Shown piece after piece: positions 47,231-55,225 of a DNA stretch of 64,000 nt. The stretch lies in contig NZ_CP142362.1 in the NCBI RefSeq assembly GCF_035918395.1, positions 1,029,501 through 1,093,500 on the forward strand. Direction: 5' to 3'. This DNA is from Mycolicibacterium sp. ND9-15 (GTDB taxonomy: Bacteria; Actinomycetota; Actinomycetes; Mycobacteriales; Mycobacteriaceae). Positions within the stretch are counted from its first letter, which is position 1; each line of letters opens with the position of its first letter. A program made the position numbers and the translations under genes. The notes under the pieces were generated by a model. It was given only the letters and a program-made list of their open reading frames with translations. It made no database searches and had not been told where the DNA came from.

Positions 47231-48067
47231 ATGACGCGATACGCGTTGAGCGCGGAGACACCGGTGCTCCTGCGGCCCGACGGGGCCGTGCAGGTGGGCT
47301 GGGACCCGCGGCGTGCGGTGCTGATCCGTCCGCCGTCCGGGCTGCCCACAGCGACGTTGGCGAACCTGCTGCGCCACCTGCAGTCCGGCGCAGAACTGAC
47401 CGACCTGCAGGCGCGCGCCCCCGCGGTGGACGCAGCGATCGTTGAGGACCTGATCGCGTCGTTGGTCGACGCCGGGGTGGTCACATCCGGCGCGCGACGT
47501 CGCGGTCGCGCCGCGGCGGTGCGCATCCATGGCCGCGGGCCCCTGTCGGATCTGCTCGCCGGGGCGCTGCGCTGCTCGGGTGCGCGCATCACCCACAGCA
47601 ACCGAACCAACACCGGCGCGCCGTCGGCGCCCACTGATCTGGTGGTCCTGGCGGACTATCTGGTGGCGGACCCCCGCGTGGTGCGCGAACTGCACGCCGC
47701 CGGGGTCGCACATCTGCCCGTGCGGGTGCGCGACGGCGTCGGCCTGGTCGGGCCGCTGGTCATCCCGGGTGTGACGAGCTGTCTGAGGTGCGCGGATCTA
47801 CACCGCAGCGACCGGGATGCGGCGTGGCCCGCGGTCGCCGCGCAGCTGCGCCACACCGTCGGAAGCGCCGACCGGGCGACGGTGCTGGCTACCGCCGCGC
47901 TGGCACTCAACCAGGTCGACCGCGTCATTCGGGCGGTCCGCGGCGGCGCCGACGTGAGCCGTCCCACCGACCCGCCACCGACGCTCGACACCACGCTGGA
48001 GTTCGACGTCAACGTGGGCTCGGTGGTGGCGCGCCGATGGTCGCGGCATCCGCGGTGCGCATGTTGA
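47231..48067 (+). CDS. TOMM cyclodehydratase/leader-binding-like protein (Rv3196-like)
   Basis: A 278-residue protein resembling the E1-like partner of azol(in)e-forming cyclodehydratases. Four zinc-type cysteines are arranged as TSCLRCADLHRSDRD (~residue 182) and the terminal HPRCAC; the N-terminal ~75 residues could be the peptide-binding winged helix. No YcaO gene or obvious peptide substrate is next to it; instead it lies between the DUF2342 gene and the ABC1 kinase gene, a conserved mycobacterial order. Role unknown. Confidence 0.75.
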   Translation: MTRYALSAETPVLLRPDGAVQVGWDPRRAVLIRPPSGLPTATLANLLRHLQSGAELTDLQARAPAVDAAIVEDLIASLVDAGVVTSGARRRGRAAAVRIHGRGPLSDLLAGALRCSGARITHSNRTNTGAPSAPTDLVVLADYLVADPRVVRELHAAGVAHLPVRVRDGVGLVGPLVIPGVTSCLRCADLHRSDRDAAWPAVAAQLRHTVGSADRATVLATAALALNQVDRVIRAVRGGADVSRPTDPPPTLDTTLEFDVNVGSVVARRWSRHPRCAC

Positions 48068-48124
48068 CATCGCGCGTTGGCAAGTCGGTGCGGTGTGTTC
48101 AGCGGTGTCGTGGATGATGGTCTG

Positions 48125-49450
48125 GTGAGTGAAATCAAACGGGGCCGGGCTGCGCGCAACGCCAAGCTGGCGAGCCTGCCCGTCGGCATGGCCGGCCGGG
48201 CCGCGTTGGGCTTCGGAAAGCGGTTGACCGGTAAGTCGAAAGACGAGGTCAACGCCGAGCTGATGGACAAAGCTGCCCAGCAGCTGTTCACCGTGCTCGG
48301 TGAGCTCAAAGGCGGCGCGATGAAGGTCGGCCAGGCCCTGTCGGTGATGGAGGCGGCGATCCCCGAGCAGTACGGCAAGCCGTACCGCGAGGCGCTGACC
48401 AAGTTGCAGCGCGAGGCTCCGCCGTTGCCCGCCGCCAGGGTCCACCGGGTCCTGGACGCGCAACTGGGCACGAAGTGGCGCGAGCGGTTCTCGTCGTTCG
48501 ACGACAAACCCATCGCGTCGGCCAGCATCGGCCAGGTGCACAAGGCGGTGTGGTCGGACGGCCGCGAGGTCGCCGTCAAGATTCAGTACCCCGGCGCCGA
48601 CGAGGCGCTGCGCGCGGACCTGAAGACGATGCAGCGGATGGTGGGTGTGATCAAGCAGCTCGCTCCCGGCGCCGACGTCGACGGTGTGGTCAACGAGCTC
48701 ATCGAGCGCACCGAGATGGAACTCGACTATCGGCTCGAGGCCGACAATCAGCGGGCGTTCGCCAAGGCCTACGAAGGCCACCCGCACTTCGTGGTGCCGC
48801 ACATCGTGGCCAGCGCGCCCAAGGTGGTGATCCAGGAGTGGATCGAGGGCGTGCCGATGTCGGTGATCATTCGCGAGGGTACCCAGCAACAGCGAGACCT
48901 GATGGGCACCAGGCTTTTCGAGCTGACCTACGACGCGCCTCGCCGGCTGGAGATGATGCACGGCGACACGCATCCCGGTAACTTCATGCTGCTGTCCGAC
49001 GACAGGATGGGCGTCATCGACTTCGGCGCCGTCGCGCCGATGCCCGGCGGTATTCCGATCGAGATCGGCCTGGCGACGCGGTATGCCTTGGAGGACGACT
49101 ACGACAACCTGCTGACGACGATGCAGAAGGTCGGGTTCATCCAGAAGGGCGAGCAGGTGTCCAAGCGTGAGATGGACGACATGATGCGCCAATACGTCGA
49201 ACCACTCGAAAACGAGACGTTCCATTACAACCGCAAATGGCTGCAGCGCATCACCACGGCGAACATCAGACCCGATCGCGCCGCCGGCCAACTCAAGGCC
49301 GCTCGGCAGATGGACATCCCGGCCCATCTGGCGATTCCGATGCGGGTGATCGCCTCCAACGTGGCGATCGCGTGCCAACTGGATGCCCACGTTCCGGCGA
49401 GAAGGCTGGCCACCGAGCTGATTCCGGGCTTCGCCCAGGAAGCGGCCTAA
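48125..49450 (+). CDS. ABC1/COQ8-type atypical kinase (Rv3197-like)
   Basis: A 441-residue UbiB/COQ8 family protein. The family motif KGGAMKVGQALS (KxGQ, ~residue 60), the Ala-rich loop ASIGQVHKAVWSDGREVAVKIQ, the catalytic loop MHGDTHPGNFML (~279) and VIDFGAVAPM (~298) are all present. COQ8 proteins are atypical ATPases/kinases in quinone biology; the mycobacterial one is conserved beside whiB7 and is implicated in macrolide resistance in the literature. GTG 48125 matches the conserved MSEIKRGRAARNAKL start. Confidence 0.9.
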   Translation: MSEIKRGRAARNAKLASLPVGMAGRAALGFGKRLTGKSKDEVNAELMDKAAQQLFTVLGELKGGAMKVGQALSVMEAAIPEQYGKPYREALTKLQREAPPLPAARVHRVLDAQLGTKWRERFSSFDDKPIASASIGQVHKAVWSDGREVAVKIQYPGADEALRADLKTMQRMVGVIKQLAPGADVDGVVNELIERTEMELDYRLEADNQRAFAKAYEGHPHFVVPHIVASAPKVVIQEWIEGVPMSVIIREGTQQQRDLMGTRLFELTYDAPRRLEMMHGDTHPGNFMLLSDDRMGVIDFGAVAPMPGGIPIEIGLATRYALEDDYDNLLTTMQKVGFIQKGEQVSKREMDDMMRQYVEPLENETFHYNRKWLQRITTANIRPDRAAGQLKAARQMDIPAHLAIPMRVIASNVAIACQLDAHVPARRLATELIPGFAQEAA

Positions 49451-49466
49451 CGTTTCGGCGGCGTCA

Positions 49467-49529
49467 CGCCGAGCGCACGCTTGTTCGCGGCTCTACTCGC
49501 GGTTTGCGTGCACAACCGTGCGCTCGGCG
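49467..49529. repeat. Inverted repeat between convergent ABC1 and whiB7 genes
   Basis: CGCCGAGCGCACG (49467-49479) and its exact complement (49517-49529) flank a 37-bp centre. It fills the gap between the two convergent stop codons. Third member of the GAGCG-core intergenic element family in this window; probable bidirectional terminator. Confidence 0.6.
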
Positions 49530-49548
49530 ACGTATTCGCACAGCCGGC

Positions 49549-49830
49549 TCAGGCCGCTGCCGGGTTCCCGACGGTGTCCTTGCGTGGCCGGCCACGTGGC
49601 CGCTTACGGGCGATGATCGTGCCCCGCTCGAGGATCTCACCACCCCAAACACCCCATGGCTCTTGCCTTTCCAGCGCGGCAGCGAGACACTCGCGCCGGA
49701 TCGGGCAGTCCGCGCACAACGCCTTGGCGCGTTCGAGTTCGAGGGGATCCTCGGCGAACCACAGATCGGGATCGGTCTCGTGACACGGCACCGCCAGCTT
49801 CGTCTTCTCTCGGCATGTCGCGATTGACAT
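49549..49830 (-). CDS. whiB7: WhiB7, redox-sensitive antibiotic-resistance regulator
   Basis: A 93-residue WhiB protein. The four Fe-S cysteines are in LAVPCHE, ALCADC and RREC; the turn is WGVWGGE; the C-terminus carries the AT-hook RPRGRPRK specific to WhiB7. With SigA it activates intrinsic resistance genes. It is preceded by a 330-nt leader holding a uORF, a hairpin and an AT-rich promoter (separate entries), as known for whiB7 control by attenuation and auto-activation. Confidence 0.96.
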   Translation of the reverse strand: MSIATCREKTKLAVPCHETDPDLWFAEDPLELERAKALCADCPIRRECLAAALERQEPWGVWGGEILERGTIIARKRPRGRPRKDTVGNPAAA

Positions 49831-49923
49831 GTCCAGTCCTCTGCTTCCTGGTCGTGGGTTTCGTATCTCTTCTGCTCGATCCGTGACCAGGTCTTCGAGA
49901 GGGCCGATGACTTCTCAATGACT

Positions 49924-49957
49924 AAGGCCACGGATCCGACTGCGGGTCCGTGGCCTT
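49924..49957 (-). promoter_or_regulatory. whiB7 leader hairpin (attenuator candidate)
   Basis: AAGGCCACGGA and its exact complement form an 11-bp stem with a further CCG/CGG inner stem, between the uORF and whiB7. In whiB7 leaders such a hairpin is the attenuator. Oddly the T-run (TTTTT) lies on the plus-strand exit side; in the whiB7 direction only TTAGTCATT follows. Confidence 0.7.
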
Positions 49958-49979
49958 TTTCGGCGAAATCTGGGCTTAC

Positions 49980-50159
49980 CTAGATGGTGCCCCGATCGAC
50001 GGACTTCGCAGTCGCGGCGGCGGCGCGGCGCTTGCGCTGCGGGGTGATGGCAGCGGCGGCACCGGCGGCGTGCGCGGGATGCGCCGCAGTGGCGACGGCA
50101 TGGAGGGACCGCGGCATGCCGACAGCGGCTACGCCGGTGAACGCGCTGTTGCTACCCAT
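49980..50159 (-). CDS. whiB7 leader uORF (59 codons)
   Basis: An upstream ORF of 59 residues (start MGSNSAFTGVAAVGMPRSLH, Ala-rich middle, basic end PQRKRRAAA) with a strong GAGGAGG site 9-10 bp before the ATG. It ends 23 nt before the leader hairpin. In mycobacteria, ribosome behaviour on the whiB7 uORF decides read-through into whiB7; that role is assigned here by position and known biology. Confidence 0.8.
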   Translation of the reverse strand: MGSNSAFTGVAAVGMPRSLHAVATAAHPAHAAGAAAAITPQRKRRAAAATAKSVDRGTI

Positions 50160-50210
50160 GATGTCGGCCCCTCCTCTCGCACGAAAAAGCACCCAAGCGG
50201 TGCGAACTCG

Positions 50211-50250
50211 AGGCTAAGCGTAACAGCCGCGACTGACAACTGATTTTCTG
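50211..50250 (-). promoter_or_regulatory. whiB7 promoter with WhiB7-type AT-rich element
   Basis: On the minus strand TTGTCA (50239-50234) and TAGCCT (50216-50211) are spaced 17 bp, with the A-rich run AGAAAATC (50249-50242) just upstream of the -35, where the WhiB7 AT-hook binds in characterised promoters. It lies between the uvrD2 stop and the uORF. Confidence 0.7.
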
Positions 50251-50272
50251 ACCAGCGGTTTTGGCGCGATCT

Positions 50273-52390
50273 TTACGACGATTGGCGGGCCTTGACCATC
50301 GCGAGCACGTCGGCGCCGTACTGCTCGAGCTTGCGTGCACCGATACCCGGGATCGCAACGAGCGCGGCATCGTCGGTGGGCAGCGCCTCGGCGATCGCGA
50401 TCAGTGTGTTGTCGGTGAACACCACATAGGCGGGCACGCTCATCTCCTTGGAGGTGCGCAGGCGCCAGTCCTTGAGTTCGGTCAGCAATGCCTCGTCGAT
50501 GTCGGACGGGCAGCTTTCGCAGCGGCGCAACATGATTGCGGCAGGTGCGCTCAACACGCCGTTGCACACGCGGCAGCGCGGGGTGGCACCGCGCGGACGG
50601 CGGGGCTTGGCCGGGATGTCGCTGTTCGTCGGGAACTGTGGTGCGATGCCGTTGAGGAACCGGGACGGTTTGCGGCTCTGACGACCACCGGGTGCGCGGG
50701 CCAGCGCCCAGCTGAGCGCCAAATGCACACGGGCCCTGGTGATTCCGACATAAAGGAGCCGGCGCTCCTCCTCCACCGCTTCACTGTCGGGACCGTGCGC
50801 CAGGGCGTGCGAAATCGGCAACGTGCCGTCGGCGAGCCCGACCAGGAACACCGCGTCCCACTCCAGTCCCTTGGCCGCATGCAGCGACGCCAGCGTGACG
50901 CCCTGAACGACCGGAGGGTGGCGGGCATCGGCCCGGTGGCGTAGTTCGGCCAGCAGTGCGCGCAGATCAAGGCCGGGACGCAGCGCGACCTCCTCGTCGA
51001 CGAGTTCGGCCAGCGACGTCAGCGCTTCCCACCGTTCCCGCGCCTTGGTGCCCGGCGGCGGCTCGGCGGTGAGCCCGAGCGGTTCCAGCACGGAACGCAC
51101 CACCTCGGGCAGCTCGCCGTCGAGGTCACGTTCGGCCGCCCGCTGCAGCGCCACCAGCGCCTGCCGGATCTCCTGGCGGTTGAAGAACCCCTCGCCGCCG
51201 CGGACCTGGAACGGCACGCCCGCCTCGGTGAGCGCCTCCTCGTAAACCTCCGATTGTGCGTTGATGCGGTAGAGCACCGCGATCTCGGCCGGTTCGGTGC
51301 CGGATTCCAGCAGGCGTTTGATGTGCTTGGCCACCGCCTTGGCTTCGGCGACCTCGTCGGGATATTCGCCGAACGAGGGCGCCGGGCCAGGGTCCCGCTG
51401 GCCGACGAGATGCAGCTTGCTGCCCGCCATCCGGCCACGCGCGGCGGCGATGACCCGGTTCGCCAGCGACACCACCTGCGGCGTCGAACGGTAGTCGCGT
51501 TCCAGGCGGACAACCGCCGCATCGGGAAAGCGCCGCGAGAAGTCCAGTAGGTAGCGGGGAGTGGCGCCGGTGAACGAGTAGATGGTCTGGTTGGCGTCGC
51601 CGACGACGGTGAGGTCGTCGCGTTCACCGAGCCAGGCATCGAGCACGCGCTGCTGAAGGGGCGTGACGTCCTGATACTCGTCGACGACGAAACAGCGGTA
51701 GCGGTCGCGGAACTCCTGCGCGACCGCGGCATCCGTCTCGACGGCCGCGGCGGTGTGCAGCAGCAGGTCGTCGAAATCCAGAAGGGTGGTCCCGTCGCGG
51801 CGGGCCTTGAGCGCCTCATAGCCCGCGTACACCGCCGCCACCTTCGCCGCTTCGAACGGGATGTCGCGGCCCACCTGCGCGACCGCCGCGGGATAGCCCT
51901 CCGGGCTGATCAACGACGCCTTCGCCCACTCGATCTCGCCGGCGAGGTCGCGCACATCGTCGGTGCTGGTCGACAGGCGCGCCCGGTTCGCGGCCTGCGC
52001 CACCACCGCGAATTTGGTGTCGAGCAGTTCCCAGGTGGTGTCGCCGACGACCCGGGGCCAGAAGTAGGACAGTTGGCGCCGGGCAGCGGCGTGAAACGTC
52101 ATCGCCTGCACCGAACCGGTGCCGACGCCTTCATCGAGCGCGCGCAACCGAGCCCGCATTTCCCCGGCGGCGCGTTGAGTGAACGTGACCGCGAGGACCT
52201 GTCCGGGCGCGACGTGCCCGGCCGCGACCAGATGAGCGATGCGCCGGGTGATGGTGCGGGTCTTGCCGGTACCCGCGCCGGCCAGCACGCACACCGGTCC
52301 GCGTGCGGCCAGCACGGCTTCGCGCTGCTCGTCGTCGAGGTCTTCGATCGAGTTCGAGCCACTGCGCACAGAAGCGGCCTCTACCGACAT
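50273..52390 (-). CDS. uvrD2: ATP-dependent DNA helicase UvrD2
   Basis: A ~705-residue superfamily 1A helicase. Walker A is [10 protein letters not shown] (near residue 40), motif [15 protein letters not shown], and the mycobacterial UvrD2 extras are present: a tetracysteine block (CRVCNGVL, then RRCESC) and a C-terminal HRDC domain ([13 protein letters not shown] and on). UvrD2 is essential in M. tuberculosis. ATG 52390 is chosen; ATG 52399 would add MDR. It is divergent from mrx1. Confidence 0.95.
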   Translation of the reverse strand: MSVEAASVRSGSNSIEDLDDEQREAVLAARGPVCVLAGAGTGKTRTITRRIAHLVAAGHVAPGQVLAVTFTQRAAGEMRARLRALDEGVGTGSVQAMTFHAAARRQLSYFWPRVVGDTTWELLDTKFAVVAQAANRARLSTSTDDVRDLAGEIEWAKASLISPEGYPAAVAQVGRDIPFEAAKVAAVYAGYEALKARRDGTTLLDFDDLLLHTAAAVETDAAVAQEFRDRYRCFVVDEYQDVTPLQQRVLDAWLGERDDLTVVGDANQTIYSFTGATPRYLLDFSRRFPDAAVVRLERDYRSTPQVVSLANRVIAAARGRMAGSKLHLVGQRDPGPAPSFGEYPDEVAEAKAVAKHIKRLLESGTEPAEIAVLYRINAQSEVYEEALTEAGVPFQVRGGEGFFNRQEIRQALVALQRAAERDLDGELPEVVRSVLEPLGLTAEPPPGTKARERWEALTSLAELVDEEVALRPGLDLRALLAELRHRADARHPPVVQGVTLASLHAAKGLEWDAVFLVGLADGTLPISHALAHGPDSEAVEEERRLLYVGITRARVHLALSWALARAPGGRQSRKPSRFLNGIAPQFPTNSDIPAKPRRPRGATPRCRVCNGVLSAPAAIMLRRCESCPSDIDEALLTELKDWRLRTSKEMSVPAYVVFTDNTLIAIAEALPTDDAALVAIPGIGARKLEQYGADVLAMVKARQSS

Positions 52391-52473
52391 GCGGTCCATC
52401 TTGGCAGGGCCCGGTGACAAGTGACCGGTACGCCGCAGGGCATGTTCGATCCATCCGTTACGTTGAACCCGTT

Positions 52474-52725
52474 ATGAGCGCAACACAGACTCCCGTGATC
52501 ATGTACACCACCACGTGGTGTGGCTACTGCGTGCGCCTGAAGAAGGCGCTACAGGTCGAGGGCATCGCGTTCACCGAGGTCGACATTGAAGAGGACCCCG
52601 CTGCCGCGGAGTTCGTCGCCGCGGCCAACGGCGGCAACCAGACCGTCCCCACACTGAAGCTGCCCGACGGTTCCACGCTGACGAACCCGACCGCCCGTGA
52701 GGTCAAGGCCAAGCTGGCGAGTTAG
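52474..52725 (+). CDS. mrx1: Mycoredoxin 1 (glutaredoxin-like)
   Basis: An 83-residue glutaredoxin-fold protein with active site TTWCGYCVRLK (CxxC at residues ~16-19) and the cis-Pro block NQTVPTLKLPDG. Mycoredoxin reduces mycothiol-protein mixed disulfides. ATG 52474 fits the family. It is convergent with nudC, 6 bp apart. Confidence 0.95.
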   Translation: MSATQTPVIMYTTTWCGYCVRLKKALQVEGIAFTEVDIEEDPAAAEFVAAANGGNQTVPTLKLPDGSTLTNPTAREVKAKLAS

Positions 52726-52731
52726 TCGCGC

Positions 52732-53658
52732 TCAGTCCAGTGCGGCCCAGGATTCGATGATCTCCCGCGCGATCGAGATCGACCCCGGTAGCAGTAGCCG
52801 GGACGGCGAGTCGCTGCTCCAGTCGCCGTGCTCGAGGGCGTCGCGGATCTCGGCGCGAGTGAACCACGCCGCCTCGGCGATCTCGCCGTCGTTGAACGAG
52901 AACTCCTGCTCGGGATCGCCGATCGCGTGGAAGCCGACCATCAGCGAGCGCGGGAACGGCCACGGCTGGCTGCCGAGATAGGTCACGTCGGTGACGGTCA
53001 ATCCGATCTCTTCGGCGATCTCGCGGGTGACGCAGCTTTCGAACGACTCACCGGCCTCGACGAAGCCCGCCAGTATCGAGAACAGCCGCTCCGGCCACAC
53101 CGTTTGGCGGGCCAGCACCGCGCGATCGTGTCCGTCGTGCACCAGGCAGATGACCGCGGGATCGATGCGGGGGAATTCCTCGTGCCTGTTGACCGGGTTG
53201 ATCCGCGACCAGCCGCCCTTGATCGATTTGGTCGGTGAACCGTCGACGGTGCTGAACCGCGCGTTGTCATGCCAGTTGAGCAGCGCGGTCGCGGTCGCGA
53301 CGAGCTGCGCGCTGACGTCGTCGAACACCTGGCCGGCCCGGCGCAGGTCGAGCACCTCGGTCTCGGTGTGCGGGTTCTGCGGGCCCTCGAGCGCGGCGCG
53401 GATCGCCCACACATGCCGACCGTCGTTCAGCCGGCCGAGGAACACCGCGCCCTCCGGAGGCCGGTCCCCCAGCTTGGCGGCGTCGCCGAGCACGACCCGG
53501 CCGTCGGCGATCAGCACCTGGTTGCGACGGTCGACGCGCAGCACCTGCGCGTCCGGCCACCCGGCCAGCGCCGCGTCGATATCGGTACGCAGCGCGTCGG
53601 CGCGGTCGGCGCCGATGCGGGAGAGCAGCGGGACGTTGCGAAGGCGGAACGGCGTCAT
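52732..53658 (-). CDS. nudC: NADH pyrophosphatase NudC
   Basis: A 308-residue Nudix hydrolase. The Nudix box GFVEAGESFESCVTREIAEEIG is complete (~residues 200-221) and is followed by the NADH-type SQPWPFPRSLM block. The enzyme cleaves NADH (and NAD caps in relatives). The central zinc-cysteine ribbon of E. coli NudC is not visible, as in mycobacteria. ATG 53658 opens directly on a tandem repeat that fills the gap to the upstream gene. Confidence 0.94.
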   Translation of the reverse strand: MTPFRLRNVPLLSRIGADRADALRTDIDAALAGWPDAQVLRVDRRNQVLIADGRVVLGDAAKLGDRPPEGAVFLGRLNDGRHVWAIRAALEGPQNPHTETEVLDLRRAGQVFDDVSAQLVATATALLNWHDNARFSTVDGSPTKSIKGGWSRINPVNRHEEFPRIDPAVICLVHDGHDRAVLARQTVWPERLFSILAGFVEAGESFESCVTREIAEEIGLTVTDVTYLGSQPWPFPRSLMVGFHAIGDPEQEFSFNDGEIAEAAWFTRAEIRDALEHGDWSSDSPSRLLLPGSISIAREIIESWAALD

Positions 53659-53713
53659 CACTCGGATATCACTCGGATATTCACTCGGATATTCACTCGG
53701 ATATTCACTCGGA
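53658..53713. repeat. 12-bp tandem repeat in kch-nudC spacer
   Basis: Five near-perfect copies of TCACTCGGATAT (first copy 11 bp, last partial) run from the nudC start codon to the stop codon of the K+ channel gene. On the coding strand each unit contains GAGTGA, i.e. a copy of the channel gene's last codon and stop. Copy number is likely variable between strains. Confidence 0.85.
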
Positions 53714-54781
53714 ATCCGCATTGCGGATGTAGAGAAGCCGGTCACCGGCCTCGACCGTGTCCACCTCCGGTGAGTCGACCCGCAGCAGCGCTCCGTCGCG
53801 CACCACGCCGAGCACGATGTCGTGCAGATGCCGCGGGGACCCGCCGACCTCTTTGGGCGTCACCTCGCGTTCGGCGATCGCGAAGCCGGCGTCGGGGGTC
53901 AGCAGGTCTTCCATGATCTGGACGACGCTGGGGGTCTGGGTGGCGATGCCCAGCAGCCGTCCCGCGGTTTCGGAGGACACCACGGTGGAGTCCGCCCCGG
54001 ACTGTTTGAGCAGGTGCTGGTTGTCGGATTCACGGGCGGCGGCGATGATCTTGGCGTTTGGCGCGAGTTCCCGTGCGGTCAGGGTGACCAGCACCGCGCT
54101 GGCGTCGTCGTCCGTGGCGACGATGATCGACTTCGCGTGCTGTGCGCTGGCCAGGCGCAGGATGTCGGCTTTGGTTGCGTCACCGTGGACGGTGACCAGT
54201 CCGGCGCCGCGGGCCCGCTCCAGCGAAGTGGAATTCATGTCGACGACGACGATGTCGGCGGGTGCGACCTCGTCGCCGACCATCGCGGCGACGGCCGTCC
54301 TGCCCTTGGTGCCATAGCCGATGACGACGGTGTGGTTGCGCACTCTGCTCCTCCATCGCTGGATCTTCAATGCCGCACGCGACTGGCTGGTCAGCGTCTC
54401 CACCGTGGTGCCGATCAAAACGATCAGGAACGCCACCCGCAACGGGGTGATCACCAGGACGTTGACCAACCGCGCCTCGGGCGAGAACGGGGTGATGTCG
54501 CCGTAGCCGGTCGTCGACAGCGACACCGTCGCGTAGTAGAAGCAGTCCAAAAACGACAGCTGGTTGTCCTGCACGTCGCGGTAGCCGTCGCGGTCGAAAT
54601 AGACGATGAGCACCGCGGCGAACAGCGCCAGCGTGGCGTAGATGACCCGGCGGAAGATCTTCTGCCCCGGGCTGACGAACGGTTCGGGAATCCGCAGGAT
54701 GTCGGTGAGCGCCGCGACGGGCTGGGTGGTCAGGTCCTGCTCGATCGCGGCGAGCCGGCGCCGCAACCTACCTTTTTCCAC
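53705..54781 (-). CDS. Potassium channel with RCK (TrkA-N/C) domains
   Basis: A 358-residue two-helix K+ channel. The pore has selectivity filter STTGYGD (~residue 92) between two hydrophobic segments; residues ~150-270 form an RCK/TrkA-N domain with VVIGYGTKGRTAV, and ~275-355 a TrkA-C domain. Rv3200c-like. The family gates K+ flow by nucleotide or ion binding. GTG start; its stop lies inside the tandem repeat before nudC. Confidence 0.92.
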   Translation of the reverse strand: MEKGRLRRRLAAIEQDLTTQPVAALTDILRIPEPFVSPGQKIFRRVIYATLALFAAVLIVYFDRDGYRDVQDNQLSFLDCFYYATVSLSTTGYGDITPFSPEARLVNVLVITPLRVAFLIVLIGTTVETLTSQSRAALKIQRWRSRVRNHTVVIGYGTKGRTAVAAMVGDEVAPADIVVVDMNSTSLERARGAGLVTVHGDATKADILRLASAQHAKSIIVATDDDASAVLVTLTARELAPNAKIIAAARESDNQHLLKQSGADSTVVSSETAGRLLGIATQTPSVVQIMEDLLTPDAGFAIAEREVTPKEVGGSPRHLHDIVLGVVRDGALLRVDSPEVDTVEAGDRLLYIRNADSE

Positions 54782-54829
54782 GAGAACCCATTACCGGTCC
54801 CGCAGGGATGTGCACGCCACAATGTAATC

Positions 54830-55225
54830 ATGACCTCTGTCCCGCCCGAACTGCAGCAAGCCGCCAATCCGTCGCGCGCCTACCGGATGGCCGCCGGCCT
54901 GCTCGGAATCGGCACCCTGCACTTCGTCGCGCCGAAACCGTTCGACGCGATCATTCCCGCCGAACTGCCCGGCAGCCCGCGGTTCTACACCTACGCGTCG
55001 GGTGTGGCCGAACTCGGCGTGGCGGGGCTGCTGGCCGCCCCGCAGACGCGGCGCTTCGGTGCCCTGGCCGCGGCGGCGCTGTTCTTTGCGGTCTTCCCGG
55101 GCAACCTCAACATGGTCCGGTTGTGGTGGAACAAGCCGTGGCCGATGCGAGCGATCGCGATCGTTCGCCTGCCGCTGCAGGTTCCGATGATCGTCGAGGC
55201 CGTGAAGGTCTACCGCGAGTCCTAG
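54830..55225 (+). CDS. Small DoxX-like membrane protein
   Basis: A 131-residue protein with about four hydrophobic segments (LLGIGTLHFVAPKPFDAIIP, VAELGVAGLLAAP, LAAAALFFAVFPGNL and a C-terminal one). It resembles DoxX/MauE-type small integral membrane proteins. Function unknown. Its TAG shares the CTAG palindrome with the stop of the convergent adnB gene. Confidence 0.75.
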   Translation: MTSVPPELQQAANPSRAYRMAAGLLGIGTLHFVAPKPFDAIIPAELPGSPRFYTYASGVAELGVAGLLAAPQTRRFGALAAAALFFAVFPGNLNMVRLWWNKPWPMRAIAIVRLPLQVPMIVEAVKVYRES

